Shown here piece by piece: positions 22,335 to 36,378 of a stretch of 64,000 nt of DNA; the first letter of the stretch is position 1; each line of letters starts with the position of its first letter. A program made the translations under genes and the position numbers. The notes beneath the pieces were generated by a model, which was given only the letters and a program-made list of their open reading frames with translations, made no database searches and was not told the origin of the DNA. This DNA comes from Rosa chinensis (Eukaryota > Streptophyta > Magnoliopsida > Rosales > Rosaceae). Where the stretch lies: NCBI RefSeq assembly GCF_002994745.2, contig NC_037090.1, positions 20,386,001 through 20,450,000 on the forward strand, written 5' to 3'.

Positions 22335-25300
22335 CTCAAGTTACGGCATAAACGTCACAAAGACCAACTTGCCTAGTGAGTCATGGAACTACTTGCTAGA
22401 TACAGCTTTGGTAAGTATATCCGCTAATTGCTCCTCAGTTGGAAACAAAAGGAAAGAATATTAACTTTGCATCCAACTTTTCCTTAATGAAGTGTTGATC
22501 AACTTCCACATGCTTCGTTCAGTCATGTTGTACAGGATTATGTGATATGTCAATAACTGCTTTGTTATCACTGTACAATTGCATTGTTGATTTAGGCTTA
22601 AAACCCAAATCTTGAAATAAATCTAGTAGCCACAGAAGCTCACACACTCCATGTGCCATACCTCTATATTCAGCTTCAGTACTTGAGCTTGCAACAACCT
22701 TTTGCTTCTTACTTCTCCAGGTAACAAGGTTTCTTCCCACAAAGGTGAAGTGCCCAGATGTAGACTTCCTGTCTATGATAGAACTAGGCCAATCTGCATT
22801 CGTATACCCACTAACATCAAGGTGCTGCTATTTAGAAAACATTATACCTTTTCCGGGTGCTGAGTACCTCAAGATTCTTACCGCTGCCTCCATGTGTCGT
22901 TTACTTGGATTCTGCATAAACTGACTCAAAACACTAACTGCATAAGCAACATCAGGTCTAGTGTGTGACAAATAAATCAGACGTCCCACTAACCCCTGGT
23001 ATCTTGGTTTGTCTATTAGAACCTGATTAAGATATTCTGCTAGTTTGTGATTTTGCTTGATTGGAGTGTCAATCAGAGAACAATCCAACATGCTTATCTC
23101 TGCCAAGAGATCCAACACATACTTTTGCTGACATAAGAAGATGCCATCTCTCCCCCTGGTTACCTCAATCCCCAAGAAGTACTTCAAATCTCCCAAATTC
23201 TTTATCTCAAACTTAGATGCCAACTTCCTCTAAAGACTTCAAATTTCTACCAAGTCATCCCTTGTTATTACAATATCATCCACATATATAATCAGCACAG
23301 TTACCTTCCCTTTTGGTGCTTTAAGAATAAGGTATGGTTTGAATTACTCTGCTTGTATCCAAAGCGTCTTATGAACTGAGTGAATCTGCTAAACCATGCA
23401 TGGGGTGACTGTTTAAGTCCATAAAGGGATTTCTTCAATCTGTAAATAACATCAGCATGTGTATCTGATGCATACCCAAGAGGAAGACTCATGTACACTT
23501 CTTCAGTTAACTCCCAATGAAGGAACACATTTTTTACATCAAATTAATGAAGTGGTCAATTCAGATTAGTTACAAGTGACAACAACACCCGAACAATATT
23601 CATCCTGGCTACCATAGTAAAAGTCTCATCATAGTCAATCCCATATGTCTGAGTGAACCTCTTTGCCACCAACCTCGCCTTATACCTACTTACTGTGCCA
23701 TCTGCTTTATGTTTCACAGTAAAAATCCATCTACACCCAACAGTCTTTTTACCACGAGGAAGTGGTACAAGTTCCTAGGTGTGATTCTTTTCTAACACCT
23801 TCATTGCCATGGCTCACTTTAGGTGTCCCAAAACCTCCTGCACTTTGTTAGGAATAGATACAAAGGATAGTTGATTCACAAATAACGCATAAGGTTTGGA
23901 TAACCTATGGTGCGATACAAAGTTAGCTACTGGATATTAGGCTTTAGCAGTTATGGATGGTTCATACTTTTTTGCTAGTTGACAATGAGTAGCTCTACTA
24001 GGTAACACATATGTAGAAGAGACAGACTCTACAGGGTTAGTAGGTGAAGATACTGGACATACATGAGATGGAGCTTCTTGAACAGAAAGTTTGGCATCAT
24101 GGGGTGAATTATCAAATGAGGAGGAAGCCGGAATAGAGTCTTCTTTAGCTTCAGAAATCAACTGGTCGAAATTATCCTTTAACTGGTCGAGTAAACTTCT
24201 GCCCATTTTGCCGGTTTCCTTATTCGCCTGGTCAACTCCCCCTGTTGATTTAGGTAATTCGACTAGTTGATTCTGGGATTTCAATACTCTCTTCTTTTGC
24301 GTCTTTATTCTTCTTCAACTCTCCAGCAACAAACATCTCTTCAAAAAATTCATTCTCCCCCTGAAGAAAGGTGTTGTTGGGGGAGAAATAACACATATGT
24401 TCATAAAATGACACATCCATGGTGACGTAAAACTTTCATGTAGCTAGATGATAGCACTTATAGACTTTCTGATGAGAACCATAACCTACAAAGACGCATT
24501 TAGAGCTCGGGCATCCAACTTTGACCTTTGACTTTTTAGTATGTGGACAAAGGCAATAGAACCAAAGATATGGGCAGAAAGATTATGGAATTAAGGAATA
24601 GAGACATGAGTTGACAAGACTTCAAAGGGAATGCGCCCCTTAAGAACACTGGAAGGAAGACGATTAATAAGATGTAAGGCAGTCTAAACTGCTTCATCCC
24701 AAAGATACTTGGCCATATGAGCACCAAATAACAATGCTCATGCAATGTCTAGGAGATGCCGGTTTTTACGCTCAGACATACCATTTGGTTAAGGTGTTTA
24801 GGGACAAATGGTTTGATAATTTATACCTTTTTCTTGAAAATATTCCTGAAAATCACGATTAACAAACTCTCCCCCATTATCAGAACGAAAAACTTTGATA
24901 TGACCATTGAACTGTGTTTCAATCAATTTTTAAAAGGCTTGAAAAGCAGAAAACACGACATCCTTAGACTTAAGCAATGCTACCCATGATAATCGAGTGC
25001 AATCATCAATAAAAAAGATAAAATAACGCATTCCGAAAATAGTGGGTTTTCTTGAAGGTCCCCACACATCATAGTGAATAATCTCAAAAGGCATAGAACT
25101 TTTATTAGAAAGACTAAATTGATATATAGTTGACTCAATTTCTTTTCCCAAAACACAAGTTTCACAATGCAAGGAAGACTCATCAATGCCAACAAATAAA
25201 GAGGGGACAGTTTTACGCATTACACTGAATGAAGGATGCCCTAAGCGTCTGTGCCATAACCAGACTTCATTAAGCTCTCTAGAAGTCAAAGTCAAAGCAA

Positions 25301-25391
25301 CTGGGACATTGTTCCTTGGCTTCTCCCCTGCATAAGCTTGATCCAGATGAAACAGTCTCCCTTTTATAAAATCAAGGACTTGTTGTTCCAA
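22335..25391 (-). pseudogene. Second Copia pol relic (integrase, RT, RNase H), 5'-truncated
   Basis: On the minus strand, from high to low coordinates: integrase zinc-binding part (LWHRRLGHPS, SLHCETC, 25280-25140), integrase core (25110-24600), linker, reverse transcriptase (23820-22830) and RNase H (22740-22340, with SSTEAEYRGMA). Multiple stops and frameshifts separate the pieces; for example, a TGA interrupts RNase H at about 22517. Gag and protease are missing. Homology fades near 25375 and an unrelated LTR element begins at 25454. It is related to the 14619-19910 element but clearly a different family, by LTR and by sequence. Confidence 0.9.
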
Positions 25392-25453
25392 ATATCCCTT
25401 AGAAAATTCAAATGCATAAAAAACTAAGGAATAAGGAAATCAATCAAAAAAGT

Positions 25454-25914
25454 TGTTGCTACCACTTATATTACATACCGCCAAGCATAAACAATGACCT
25501 CGTAGGTGGGCCCCGCGACATGGTTAGTCTCTCCTACGACATGCATCCGGTAGACCGACACCTGAGCTACCTCGCTATGGTGGAGGTCGGCCGGTATCTC
25601 GCCTGGAGGCCACCCTCCCATGCTCTCCAAAAGACTTCAAGAGAAGTAAATATGTGTATTATGTCCCACATCGGAAATGTAAACTAGAAGGATACTTCCT
25701 TTAGCTATAAAGGGAAGTCCTCCCCTTCTTAGATGAGGATGGGATCCATGATCCCCACACTTGTATACTACAAAGGCTACTTGGTCTCACTCATAGTGAA
25801 ATCTCTAAGTGGACGTAGCCTTGCCTCAAGGGCAAGGTGAACCACTATACATGCTTATGTCACTCTCTCCCCATCATGCTTCATACTTAGTTTCCGTATT
25901 CTCACATAGAAACA
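25454..25914 (+). repeat. 5' LTR, 461 bp
   Basis: It starts TGTTGCTACC and ends CACATAGAAACA. A TATAAAGG box lies near 25706. It is nearly identical in length and sequence to 41144-41604. Confidence 0.9.
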
Positions 25915-25935
25915 TTGGCGCTAGAAGGAGGGCCC
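25915..25935 (+). promoter_or_regulatory. Putative primer-binding site
   Basis: TTGGCGCTAGAAGGAGGG follows the LTR end directly. The same sequence, inverted, sits beside the LTR at 6992 in the first family member, and a TTGGCGCC version follows the LTR at 60303. The matching tRNA was not identified. Confidence 0.65.
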
Positions 25936-26555
25936 CTAGGACTATGGATATGAACCTCCGACCTTGGGTCTAAGCCAGCGGGTACATGAGTCAGAGGGTA
26001 CACGAGTCAGCGGGTACGCGAAGGACACTCCAACCCTTCAAGAAGAATCATGTACGGGTACCACCAATCAACCTACCAAGATACGGGTCATCCTCTTTGG
26101 ACACCTATGAACTCAAACCCCCCCCCCCCCCCCAAAATATTCTTCCCGGTCACGTGGACCCAGACATAACTGCTGGCCTCTCTCATCAACCCATCCTCGG
26201 AGACACTAACTTGTATTTGGGCCTGAGGCAATCATCTCTTCACCAGCATCGTCATCAAAGATGCCACCAGTTGCGCACCCAAATTTTCTCTGGTACTCAT
26301 GCTTCCTCCAGAACAGCATCTGAAGCGGGACTCAATGTCAATTGTTATCGACCTCGACCCAATTAGGCTCTGACCAAGCCATGCCCATCGATGACACTTT
26401 GGTGCTCAGGTCCCAGTTCCAGTTCACACTGTCAACGATACCCACTTCCACTCTCGGTGAACAACCACTACCGGCCACTCATGACTAGTTTTGTTCGACC
26501 GGCAATTCCAAAATCTTAGCGACCTATCCCGGTGGAGTCTCTCGCTGACACTCTC

Positions 26556-29537
26556 TGTCACACCCCCGAATTTCAAAACATAAATAATAATACAATTACA
26601 TCAAATACAAAGCACCGGGCGTGATGTTTCGGACCCCAATATTAAGTAGCTGAGAAATTTTTCCTTTAAACAAGGCACTCAACTATGTCCCGAACCCACA
26701 ATGTAAATACAGACTCGTTCTTTACAGTCACATATTACCTTAAGCAAAGTTTACAAATTAAACTGAAACATCAATTCAATAAGTAATTGCACACACAACG
26801 CACATTACACAACGGAAGACTAATAAGTGTGTAGCACAACTAGGTAATAAACCTACCACTGCAACAGTAAGGAAAATCTACGACTTCAACCACGCTCACC
26901 CTAACTTGTAGGATAAACCCCTACACCGTGGAATAGTGCACCGGGTTGCAAATACAAACTCGGTAAGTTTTTCCAAGCTTGTATGAGTAACTCAAAACCA
27001 GCAACAATAACAACATGCTCAAGTCCTCTCAACCTAACAGTCAATAAGCATATTTCATAGCATCAAATATCATTTCCACTTATTTCAATAGCATGCAACA
27101 ACAAGGCTATTCATAAAGGAATCTATATACTCATGTCTCAATCCAGCAGTAAAATCCATGATTATAGTCCAAAACCAAACCCTTCAAGTAATGTTTGAAA
27201 TCATATTTGATGCTCAAAGCTGTATTTCCAAATCACGATAACCAAAACCATGGTAATGCAACCCAAGGAAGCAACTCACCCAAATGATAAGGAAAACAAC
27301 TCACACTTTGATTCCTTAAAACACATGAAATAAAGAAAGCAACTCACACCTTGATTTCTTATAAATCGTATATAAGGAAAGCAACTCACTCCTTGATTCT
27401 TTAAAACACATGAAATAAATAAAGAAACTCACACCTTGATTTCTTTCAAATCACGAAACAAAGAAAGGAACTCACACCTTGATTTCTTTCAAATCACGAA
27501 ATAAAGAAAGCAACACACACCTTGATTTCTTTCAAATCGTATGTAAGGAAAGCAACTCACACCTTGTTTCCTTAAAACACAAATTCATGAGTTTAGATAT
27601 AACCTTGCACTGTTACCCGATGAATTTCATTGGCAGACAGACTAGAGCACTAACTGAAATCGTAACCACTCATCCGGCCAAAGACGTGATTACTCGATAT
27701 ACTGCCTAAAATCAACTTGTGACATTAAATCTTCGGGCCTCTCGGTCCCTCGCTGTAAAACATTTAAAGAAGTCGCACATGACTCAAAAAGTTACACAAA
27801 TTTCAATGCTTTTCAAAACAATAAAAGTCCACATTTCCACAATCATTTGTTTTCCGAAAAGCCGCAACACAAAACAATAAATGAGCATAATCATGCATAT
27901 TGTTTTCATATAAAAATCTCAATGCTTTTCAAGACAATAGAAATCAACATTTCCACAATCATTTGTTTTCCAAAAAGCCACACCCAAAACAATAAAAAAC
28001 ACCATTCATGCATATTGTTTTCATCAATCAACAAAATCCACAATAACATATATATTTCTCGTAAATATATATATACGTAGTCATTCACTCAGGAATTCCT
28101 ACTATTACGAACTATGGTTTGCAGTTAAATAAATAACTCTCAAAACGATAAAGGTAACTTCATTCGTAAATGAACATTGTGAGATTACTCACCTCTGAAT
28201 CCCGCTGCGTCTTCACACACAAATCGAGATAAGCACTAATTGCCGCAATCCACTCAACACACTTTTCACGTACCTAATCACATCAAGGTCACCTCTTCAT
28301 ACCACTTGTGGTACGAAAGCATCTAATTTCAAAGCAAGCGATTAAAGTTTGAATCCCCAAATCGAACTACAACCCGAAAGTAATGCCAATAGAGGCAAAA
28401 CGTCACCCGAGACCACCCAGAGTCTCCAGAATACATCTACGATCAATATATCAAAACTACAAGTCTATCGGACGGTCCGATCTTCATAGGTCACAGATCG
28501 AACGATCGAAATCGATTGAAATCGTAAAATTCATAACTTAATCATACGATCTCCGAAAATTACATATTGTATATCAAAATGATCGTATCGACATGTAGAA
28601 CATAAAAATGGGCAAAAACTGCCCTTGGGGTGGCCGAAAAAAGCCACCGAAGACCGAGGCAGAGCCATCAACCACTACCAATGAAGGTACTGCCAGACTG
28701 CACCTCTTCGTTTCATCAATTTGAACAACTTTCACAACTAGCTCGAAGACTGAAAACAAGCAAAAGGGATCGAGAATTACCAAAAACTGTCGTGGGTGAC
28801 CGGAATTTTTCCAGAAAACGGCGAAGCTCCGTTCGACGTGAAATCGGTCACTCCAAGTGTGATCCTTCTTGGAGCATGTTCAGGAGGTTAAGGCGAGTTC
28901 AGGAAGCCAAGGAACTTCGGTTGCGGTGGCCGGAGCAAGGAGAAAACTGCGTTGACCTTTTTCTGGGTTTGGATCGGAATCTCTCGGGTTCACAGGTTTT
29001 CGGGCCGCACCGGTGGAAACTATCATGCCTAGCAACTAGAGGAGGACGAGGTGAGTTCGTACTGCTCTTGGGTGAAGCTTCTCATGGCCAGACGACGGAG
29101 AAAATGGAGAATAAAGGTGACGGGGGCGAGATGTGGGGAGAGAGGAGAGAGAACAGAGAGAGGCCAATAGTTTCCAAAAAAGGAAAATTGGAAATTATGA
29201 AATAATTTTCGGAAAAATCCAATATATACTAAAATGGAAACTTTTTCCGACGGCCATAACTTCCTCATACAAACTCCAATTTCCGTGTTCCACATGCCCA
29301 CGAACTCGTATCGATGCGCTCTACGGCTTTTGTGAAGAAGTTTTTGGAGAAACCCAATGTATAAAAAGTCAACCTTTGCAACCCCCCCCCCCCCCCCCCC
29401 CTAAAATCATACTTTTCGAATAAAAATTCGTCCGAAACACTTCCGCTCTATCCACGAACCACATACTCGTACCAACAACCACTAAATTAATTTCGGAAAA
29501 TCCTTGGAAAATAAATACGAATTTCTGGGGTATTACA
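26556..29537 (-). repeat. 3' LTR of the nested Gypsy element, about 2.98 kb
   Basis: This is the complete LTR copy. It contains a local array around 27290-27570 of 40-60-bp units with GGAAAGCAACTCACACCTTGATTTCTT-type phrasing, and an 18-C run at 29384-29401. The segment at about 29239-29510 is absent from the other copy. Confidence 0.88.
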
Positions 29538-29779
29538 TTCTACCCTCCTTAAAAAAATTTAGTCCCGAAATTTAAATGTACTAAACCAACAAGCACGAAT
29601 AAACTCATCCCCAAAAATCCAATTCTTATTTTCCAGCAAGAAAAACACTCATCCTGCAACCTTTACAAGATATTGAACTAGTCAATTATCCCCGATCAAA
29701 GTTTTTATGTAATCCCTACAGAAAGTAATCCAAACACTAACAATGATCGCCACATCTTTTACTTCAACATCACTACGAT

Positions 29780-30230
29780 CAACCACACTGGATCCATCGT
29801 GACTTCATTATCGACAAAGACATAAGAAAATATGTCGCATCACAAAAAATCTTGGAGATAGGGCTAACCTAAACACTGAATCTCCACATCTTTTACAGGA
29901 ATCTCAAAAGGTTCGACAACCTTGGTGATAAATTCCTTTTCTTGCCGAATCTCACCCCACCCTCCATGAGTGAGACCCTCAAGAACATATAATCACTCAA
30001 GTTAAATTCAACCTATCTTGCCTTTTCAAATATGCAAAAACTCTTCCGTCTACACAGATCCATTTGAATCCTAGCCTTGAAGATTCGAGATTCTTCATAG
30101 TAGTCTCCTGTACAACTTAGGACTCCACCAATTCCTCATCTCCAACCTCTGCCCAGTTGACAGGAGAGCTACATGGCCTACCATAACAACTTCATATGGC
30201 ACCATGCCATTACTATAGTGACAACTGTTG
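29780..30230 (-). pseudogene. Gypsy integrase C-terminal remnant
   Basis: On the minus strand near 30185-30120 the translation contains GRPCSSPVNWAEVGDEELVE, the well-known C-terminal integrase phrase of plant Ty3/Gypsy elements. Downstream, FLRVSLMEG and FGKK come from the following conserved block. Frameshifts and stops break it. The catalytic core is not recognisable upstream. Confidence 0.8.
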
Positions 30231-31289
30231 TCATAGGGGAACTCCATCAATGATGAATGATTCTCCCAACTCCCACTGAAAATTAATAGACGATTCTGCA
30301 GCTAACTCTACCACCCTCTCATGTGAGAACTCATCCCCTGTTTGACCCTGAATAATCCAAAAAATCAAGGTAAATCGTACCGTGATACTTCCAAGGAAAA
30401 TCTCATACTCTACTCCTGATTACACAAGGTCAAACTCAGATGTAGTCTCCAACAAAAGCCACTCCTGAACTAAATGAACAGCTCATCAATCCATCTACGG
30501 ATAAGATGCTGCACTCACACTTTGAGTGATCCTCGTGGCATTCCAGGAAAGTCTCCAACATCAAGGTACAACATGCGTCCAGATCAACAATCGATAGAGG
30601 TACCTTACCTAATATCGCAATTCTAACGCACTCTACCATTCCACTTGGTCGTAATCTAAACATCTCACCTATTTCAATCATGTACCAATGCAACAACAAT
30701 CCTGCAAAACTACCGCACTATGCACAACTACCTAAGAGTCTAGAGTCCTGTCCTCACAGTATCTGCATCGATATACCAACTATTGCAACACTCTTATGCA
30801 AAATTTAAAATGACATTTCATTTTAAATTAATCGATTAACTCAAGGTTTTTCCATAGTCAACTATTTGCAAAATCACAACAAGCATTCCATACAACAAAG
30901 CTACACAGAAAAATCTACAATCATAACAATAGAGCAACATCACAATTCAACAAGTGTTCAACTATCTCCGAACACAACAAGATGTGATTTAGCCTTGGCC
31001 GAACTACTCATCAATTGTCACATGGTATTGCACATACAAACAAAGTTGTAAAAGACTCCTCTGTTTCAACAATGAAAAATGCATCATGCAACATACCACA
31101 TATAACAACACTTCATAAAAGGAAGTCACATGCAAAAGTCTAACTATAGACATCAGGCAAAGCCTGTCACAACACAATCATAAAGGGATCAGGTTTTCCA
31201 CTATCACACTTCGCCTTAGTAAGAAAAGACTTAAGGCTGATAAGGCACCTCCATTCCTTACACCTTGCTGAAATTAGCATCCACTCAAA

Positions 31290-32479
31290 CATGCCCCGAA
31301 GGCTGCTATCCCTGCTGATTTCCTTGTCCTAATTAGGTACAATCCTTGGAGTAATGCCCTGCCTAGCCACACCTAAAGCATATTACATTCTTCAGCCTCG
31401 TGCAACCCCTGGAAGTATGACCCATCTCTCCACAATTGAAACACCTCACGGTTGCCACCTGCCCCACAGGTGCAGCTGCTTTCCTAGTTGGCGCCTTCTT
31501 GATGAGTCCTCTATCTCATAACTTGAGGTTGGGTACACTCCTGAACAACATGTCCCTTCTACCCACACTTATAACATCTCCTGCTCTGCGGCTTCAAGCA
31601 ATATCTAGCTAGGTGACCCACCTCATAGCAGTTGAAATATCCCAAGGGTGCTAACTTTCTGACAGGTACAACCCAGATATGTTCAGTGGCCACATTATCT
31701 GAAGCCTGCTGACAAGTCCTTTGTCTTTTCTGAGACTCATCCTAAGTACCTGGTGCATTACTGCCTTCCACAACTGCCTTTCCCTTTCCTCAAGAATCTC
31801 CCACAATTTTTTACTCCCTTCGAGAAGCCTATAGTTCCCACTCGATTGCCATAGCCCTATCCAATAACAGTGCCACAGTAGGCAGCCGAAGGATAATCAC
31901 CCTCTCCCTGATCTTATAGTTCAGTCCTTGCTCGAACCTATGAGCCAACTTTTCTATATCCATCGGCAAAACAAACTAATACAGTTGTGAAAATCGAGCC
32001 TCATAGTCTCTGACACTCATAGTTCCTTGAAATAATGAGATAAAGTCGATCCCCAACTGCTCCCTAGCAGAAGACGGAAAATACTTATCTCGAAAGAGTC
32101 CCATAAAACATCTCCAGGTCAAGGTGGCTACATCCTTTGTCTTCAGTACAAAATTCCACCACTGCTTTGCCTCATCCTGGAGGAGAAATGTAGCTACTAT
32201 CCACTTCTCAACGTTAGTACAGATAATCATCTTAAAATAGGTCTCCATGTTCTCTATCCAGCATTCAGCTAACATGTAATCTGTACCACCATGAAATGCA
32301 ACTGTTCCCAATCAAGTAACTTCCCCAGTCAACCACGATAGGCGAGTGGTATTGATGCCCTCAAAAATAGGCAGAACAGGCTGCCCCAAAAGCAGTGCTT
32401 CCACTTCATCTTCCCGTTAAAACTCCTTCTGAGGGGGAAACCTGCCTCTACCCTTAGCACTGCCTCTCTGAAGATCCAT
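31290..32479 (-). pseudogene. Gypsy gag with zinc knuckles, degenerate
   Basis: It starts at ATG 32479. The best open part, 32311-31976, carries the retrotransposon gag domain (CWIENMETYF, ATFLLQDEAKQWWNF, RDKYFPSSAREQ). Further on are CCHC knuckles: one intact (CFNCGEMGHTSRGC at about 31440-31400), one with an internal stop near 31570, and one lacking its first Cys near 31630. Stops occur at about 32420 and 32310. It has no coding function now. Confidence 0.85.
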
Positions 32480-32803
32480 TACCTAATGATCAGAGCGTAA
32501 CCATAAGGTATTCTCAGTATCACACTAAGAACATAAGCCGTACTCAAAGATCTGCTTAGATACATTAGAGTCACTTTAAACACATAACAATATGTCGAAT
32601 AAAATGCCCTACTAAGAAGCCATGCTATAAAATCAAGTAACCATCCATTGGCAAGTACCTTCCAATCCAGAATACGTAACGATCCAATCTAGGAAGGCAC
32701 AACTTCTATTTGGTTAAATACTTGTACCCGCGCTAGATACAAGCATAGGTCAAACACCGTGACCCAACAACCAAACAACTACAACCGCACCAAGGAGCTG
32801 AGA

Positions 32804-34233
32804 AATACAATTACATCAAATACAGAGCACTTGGCTTGATGGTTTGGACCCAATTATTAATTAGCTGAGAAATTTTTCCATTAAACAAGGCACTCAACTA
32901 TGTCCCGAACCCACAATGTAAATACAGACTCATTCTTTAGAGTCACATATTACCTTAAGCAAAGTTTACAAATTAAACTGAAACATTAATTCAATAAGTA
33001 ACTGCACACACAACGCTCATTACACAGCGGAAGACTAATAAGTGCGTAGCACAATTAGATAATAAACCTACCACTGCAACAGCAAGGAAAATATATAGCT
33101 TCAACCACGCTCACCCTAACCTGCAGGATAAACCCCTACACAGTGGAATAGTGCACCGGGTTGCAAACACAAATCTGGTAAGCTTTTGCAAGCTTGTATG
33201 AGTAACTCAAAACTAGCAACAATAACAACATGCTCAAGTCCTCTCAACCTAACAGTCAATAAGCTTATTTTGCAGCATCAACTATCATTTCCACTTATTT
33301 CAAAAGCATGTAACAACTAGGCTATTCATAAAGGAATCTATATCCTCATGTCTCAATTCAGCATTCAAATCCATGATTATAGTCCAAAACAAAACCCTTC
33401 AAGTAATGTTTAAAATAATATTTGACGCTCAAAGCTGTATTTCCAAATCACGATAACCAAAGCCATGGTAATGCAACCCAAGGAAGCAACTCACCCAAAT
33501 GATAAGGAAAACAACTCACACTTTGATTTCTTAAAACACATGAAATAAAGAAAGCAACTCACACCTTGATTTCTTTCAATTCACGAAACAAAGAAAGCAA
33601 CTCACACCTTGATTTCTTATAAATGGTATATAAGGAAAGCAATTCACTCCTTGATTCCTTAAAACACATGAAATAAAGAAAGCAACTCACACCTTGATTT
33701 CTTTCAAATCATATGTAAGGAAAGCAACTCACACCTTATTTCCTTAAAACACAAATTCATGAGTTTAGATATAACCTCGCACCGTTACCCCATGAATTTC
33801 ATTGGCAGACAAACTAGAGCACTAATTTAAATCGTAACCACTCGTCCAGCCAAAGACGTGATTACTCGATATACTGCCTAAAATCAACTTGTGACATTCA
33901 ATCTTCGTGCCTCTCGGTCCCTCGCAGTAAAACATTTAAAGAAGTTGCATAAGACTCAAAATGTTACACAAATCTCAATGCTTTTCAAAACAATAAAAGT
34001 CCACATTTCCACAATCATTTGTTTTCTGAAAAGCCACAACACAAAACAATAAATGAGCATAATCATGCATATTGTTTTCATACACAAATCTCAATGCTTT
34101 TCAAAACAATAAAAATCAACATTTCCAAAATCATTTGTTTTCTAAAAAGCCACACCCAAAACAATAAAAAGCATCATTCATGCATATTGTTTTCATCAAT
34201 CAACAAAATCCACAATAACATATATATTTCTCG

Positions 34234-34274
<41 letters not shown>

Positions 34275-35494
34275 GTAGTCATTCACTCAGTAATGCTTAC
34301 TATTACCGACTATGGTTTGCAGTTAAATATATAACTCTCAAAACGATAAAGGTAACTTCGTTTGTAAATGAACATTGTGAGATTACTCACATTTGAATCC
34401 CGCTGCGTCTTCACACACAAATCGAGAGAAGCACTAATCGCCGCAATCCACTCAACACACTTTCCACGTACCTAATCCCATCAAGGTCACCTCTTTATAC
34501 CATTTGTGGTACGAAAGCATCTAATTTCAAAGCAAACGATTAAAGTTCGAATCCCCAAATCGAACTACAAGCCGAAAGTAATGCCAATCGAGGCAAAACC
34601 TCATCCGAGACCACCCAAAGTAATGTCAATAGAGGCGAAACGTCACCCGAGATCACCCAGAGTCTCCAGAATAGATCTACGATCGATATATCAAAACTAC
34701 AAGTCTATCAGACGGTCTGATCTTCACAGGTCACAAATCGAACGATCGAAATCGATTGAAATCATAAAATTCAAAACTTAATCATACGATCTCCAAAAAT
34801 TACATGTTGTATATCGAAATGATCGTATCGACATGTAGAACATAAAAATGAGCAAAAACTGCCCTTGAGGTGGGTGGAAAAAGCTGCCGGAGATGGAGGC
34901 AGAGCTGCCGTTAACCACCACCAATGGAAGTGCTGCCATACTGCACCTCTTCGTTTCATCGATTTGAACAACTTTCACAACTAGCTCGAAGACTAAAAAC
35001 AAGCATATGGGATCGAGAATTACCAAAAACTGTCGTGGGTGACCGTAATTTTTCCAGAAAATGGCGAAGCTCCGTTCGGCTTAAAATCGGTCACTCCAGG
35101 TGCGATCCTTCTTGGAGCATGTTCAGGAGGTCGAGGCGAGTTCAGGAAGCTAAGGAACTCAGGTTGCGGTGGCCAGAGCTAGGGGAAAACGGCGTTGACC
35201 ATTTTCTGAGTTTGGATCAGAATCTCTCGAGTTCAAAGGTTTCCGGGCCACGCCAGTGGAAACTATCACGCCTAGCAGCTAGAGGAGGACAAGGCGAGTT
35301 CGTACTGCTCTTGGGTGAAGCTTCTCATGGCCGGAAGATAGAGAAAATGGAGAGGAAAGGTGACGGGGGCGAGACGCGAGGAGAGAGAGGCCGACAGTTT
35401 CCAAAAAATTAAAATTGGAAATTATGAAATAATTTTTGGAAAAGTCCAATATATACTAAAATGGAAAATAAATACGAATTTCTGGGGTATTACA
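32804..35494 (-). repeat. 5' LTR of the nested Gypsy element, edge-truncated
   Basis: It matches 26589-29537 but lacks the outermost 33 bp at its inner edge, together with the primer site, and lacks about 270 bp near 35464. It contains an (AT)n tract at 34237-34273 that is much shorter in the partner copy. Confidence 0.88.
34237..34273. repeat. (AT)n microsatellite
   Basis: A run of about 18 AT dinucleotides. It is expanded relative to the partner LTR at about 28062-28076. Confidence 0.95.
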
Positions 35495-36378
35495 CTCTCA
35501 CCGGTACCATCTTCACATCCCGACAGCCGCTTCTCCTCTTGCTGACTAAACCGGCCTTGAAATTGATCCCCATCTCCGACACATCCCAATGGTATCATGC
35601 ATAAGCTGGAGTCTCGGGAACAACATCATTTCTGGATCCAACTCTGTTCGACGGTTTCGAACAACAACAACAACAACAAAAAGAAAAAAAATGATTTGCT
35701 TTGGCCACCGAGATATCTATTTGGACACCCGCAAAGAGTTTACTCCCGCTACCACAACCTTGGTGACTTCCAGGTGATTATTGGGACTCCCGCTCCCGTT
35801 GATTAATCACTGCAGTGCCTCCCGCACCTACTTTCGGTGACTGGTCCCGGCACCTGGTGAGAACCTCTTATCCCTATGCCCAGTGTTTTGGATTAGAAAT
35901 GAGAGCTTGAAGACGACCACAATTTACCATCGTGATAGGATTTGGGCTTAAGGAGGACCTAGGCCTGAGACGAAATGCTTCGCCCCCACCCCCCTCTATC
36001 TCATCTCTCCAAGCAATCATCACAGCACTCATGACGGCGAGTCTTTGTCAGACCTGCAATACTGTACTGCTGTAGAAAAGCTAAGTCCTTACCTCATTTT
36101 ATATGTATGCCTATGTATTAGAGGTGTGGTCTAGCACGCATTATATGGGGATTCATACAATACATATATGCCTCTGGGCATTCATATACGTGTCCACCGA
36201 CACAAAATACACTCTCTATTAGTCTACTACACACCTGGTTGTTTCATTTCAATGCCTACTGTGTGCGTGCACCCATGCTCATTGCAATTAGCAATATCTA
36301 TAATTCTTGAGCATAACAAGGTATTGTATCATAAAGTTCCCGTGTGCTTAGATTACTCGTAGGTCATAAGTTATTAAA

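Larger units (their letters stand above)
26556..35494 (-). mobile_element. Nested Ty3/Gypsy LTR retrotransposon with ~3-kb LTRs, internally deleted
   Basis: A perfect 5-bp duplication CTCTC flanks the unit (26551-26555 and 35495-35499). The outer ends are TGTCACACCCCCGAA on the left and GGGGTATTACA on the right, so in element orientation it begins TGTAATACCCC and ends GTGTGACA. Gag lies next to the right LTR and an integrase remnant next to the left, so it reads on minus. Protease, RT and RNase H are mostly gone: the interior is only about 3.3 kb. Open frames inside the LTRs (for example 28630-29205) are repeated, diverging, and not genes. Confidence 0.92.

Noticed and set aside
28630..29205. 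191-codon frame, with a related 162-codon frame at 34924-35412
   Set aside because: Both lie at the same place in the two LTRs of the nested Gypsy element, differ by frame-disrupting changes downstream, and show no domain.
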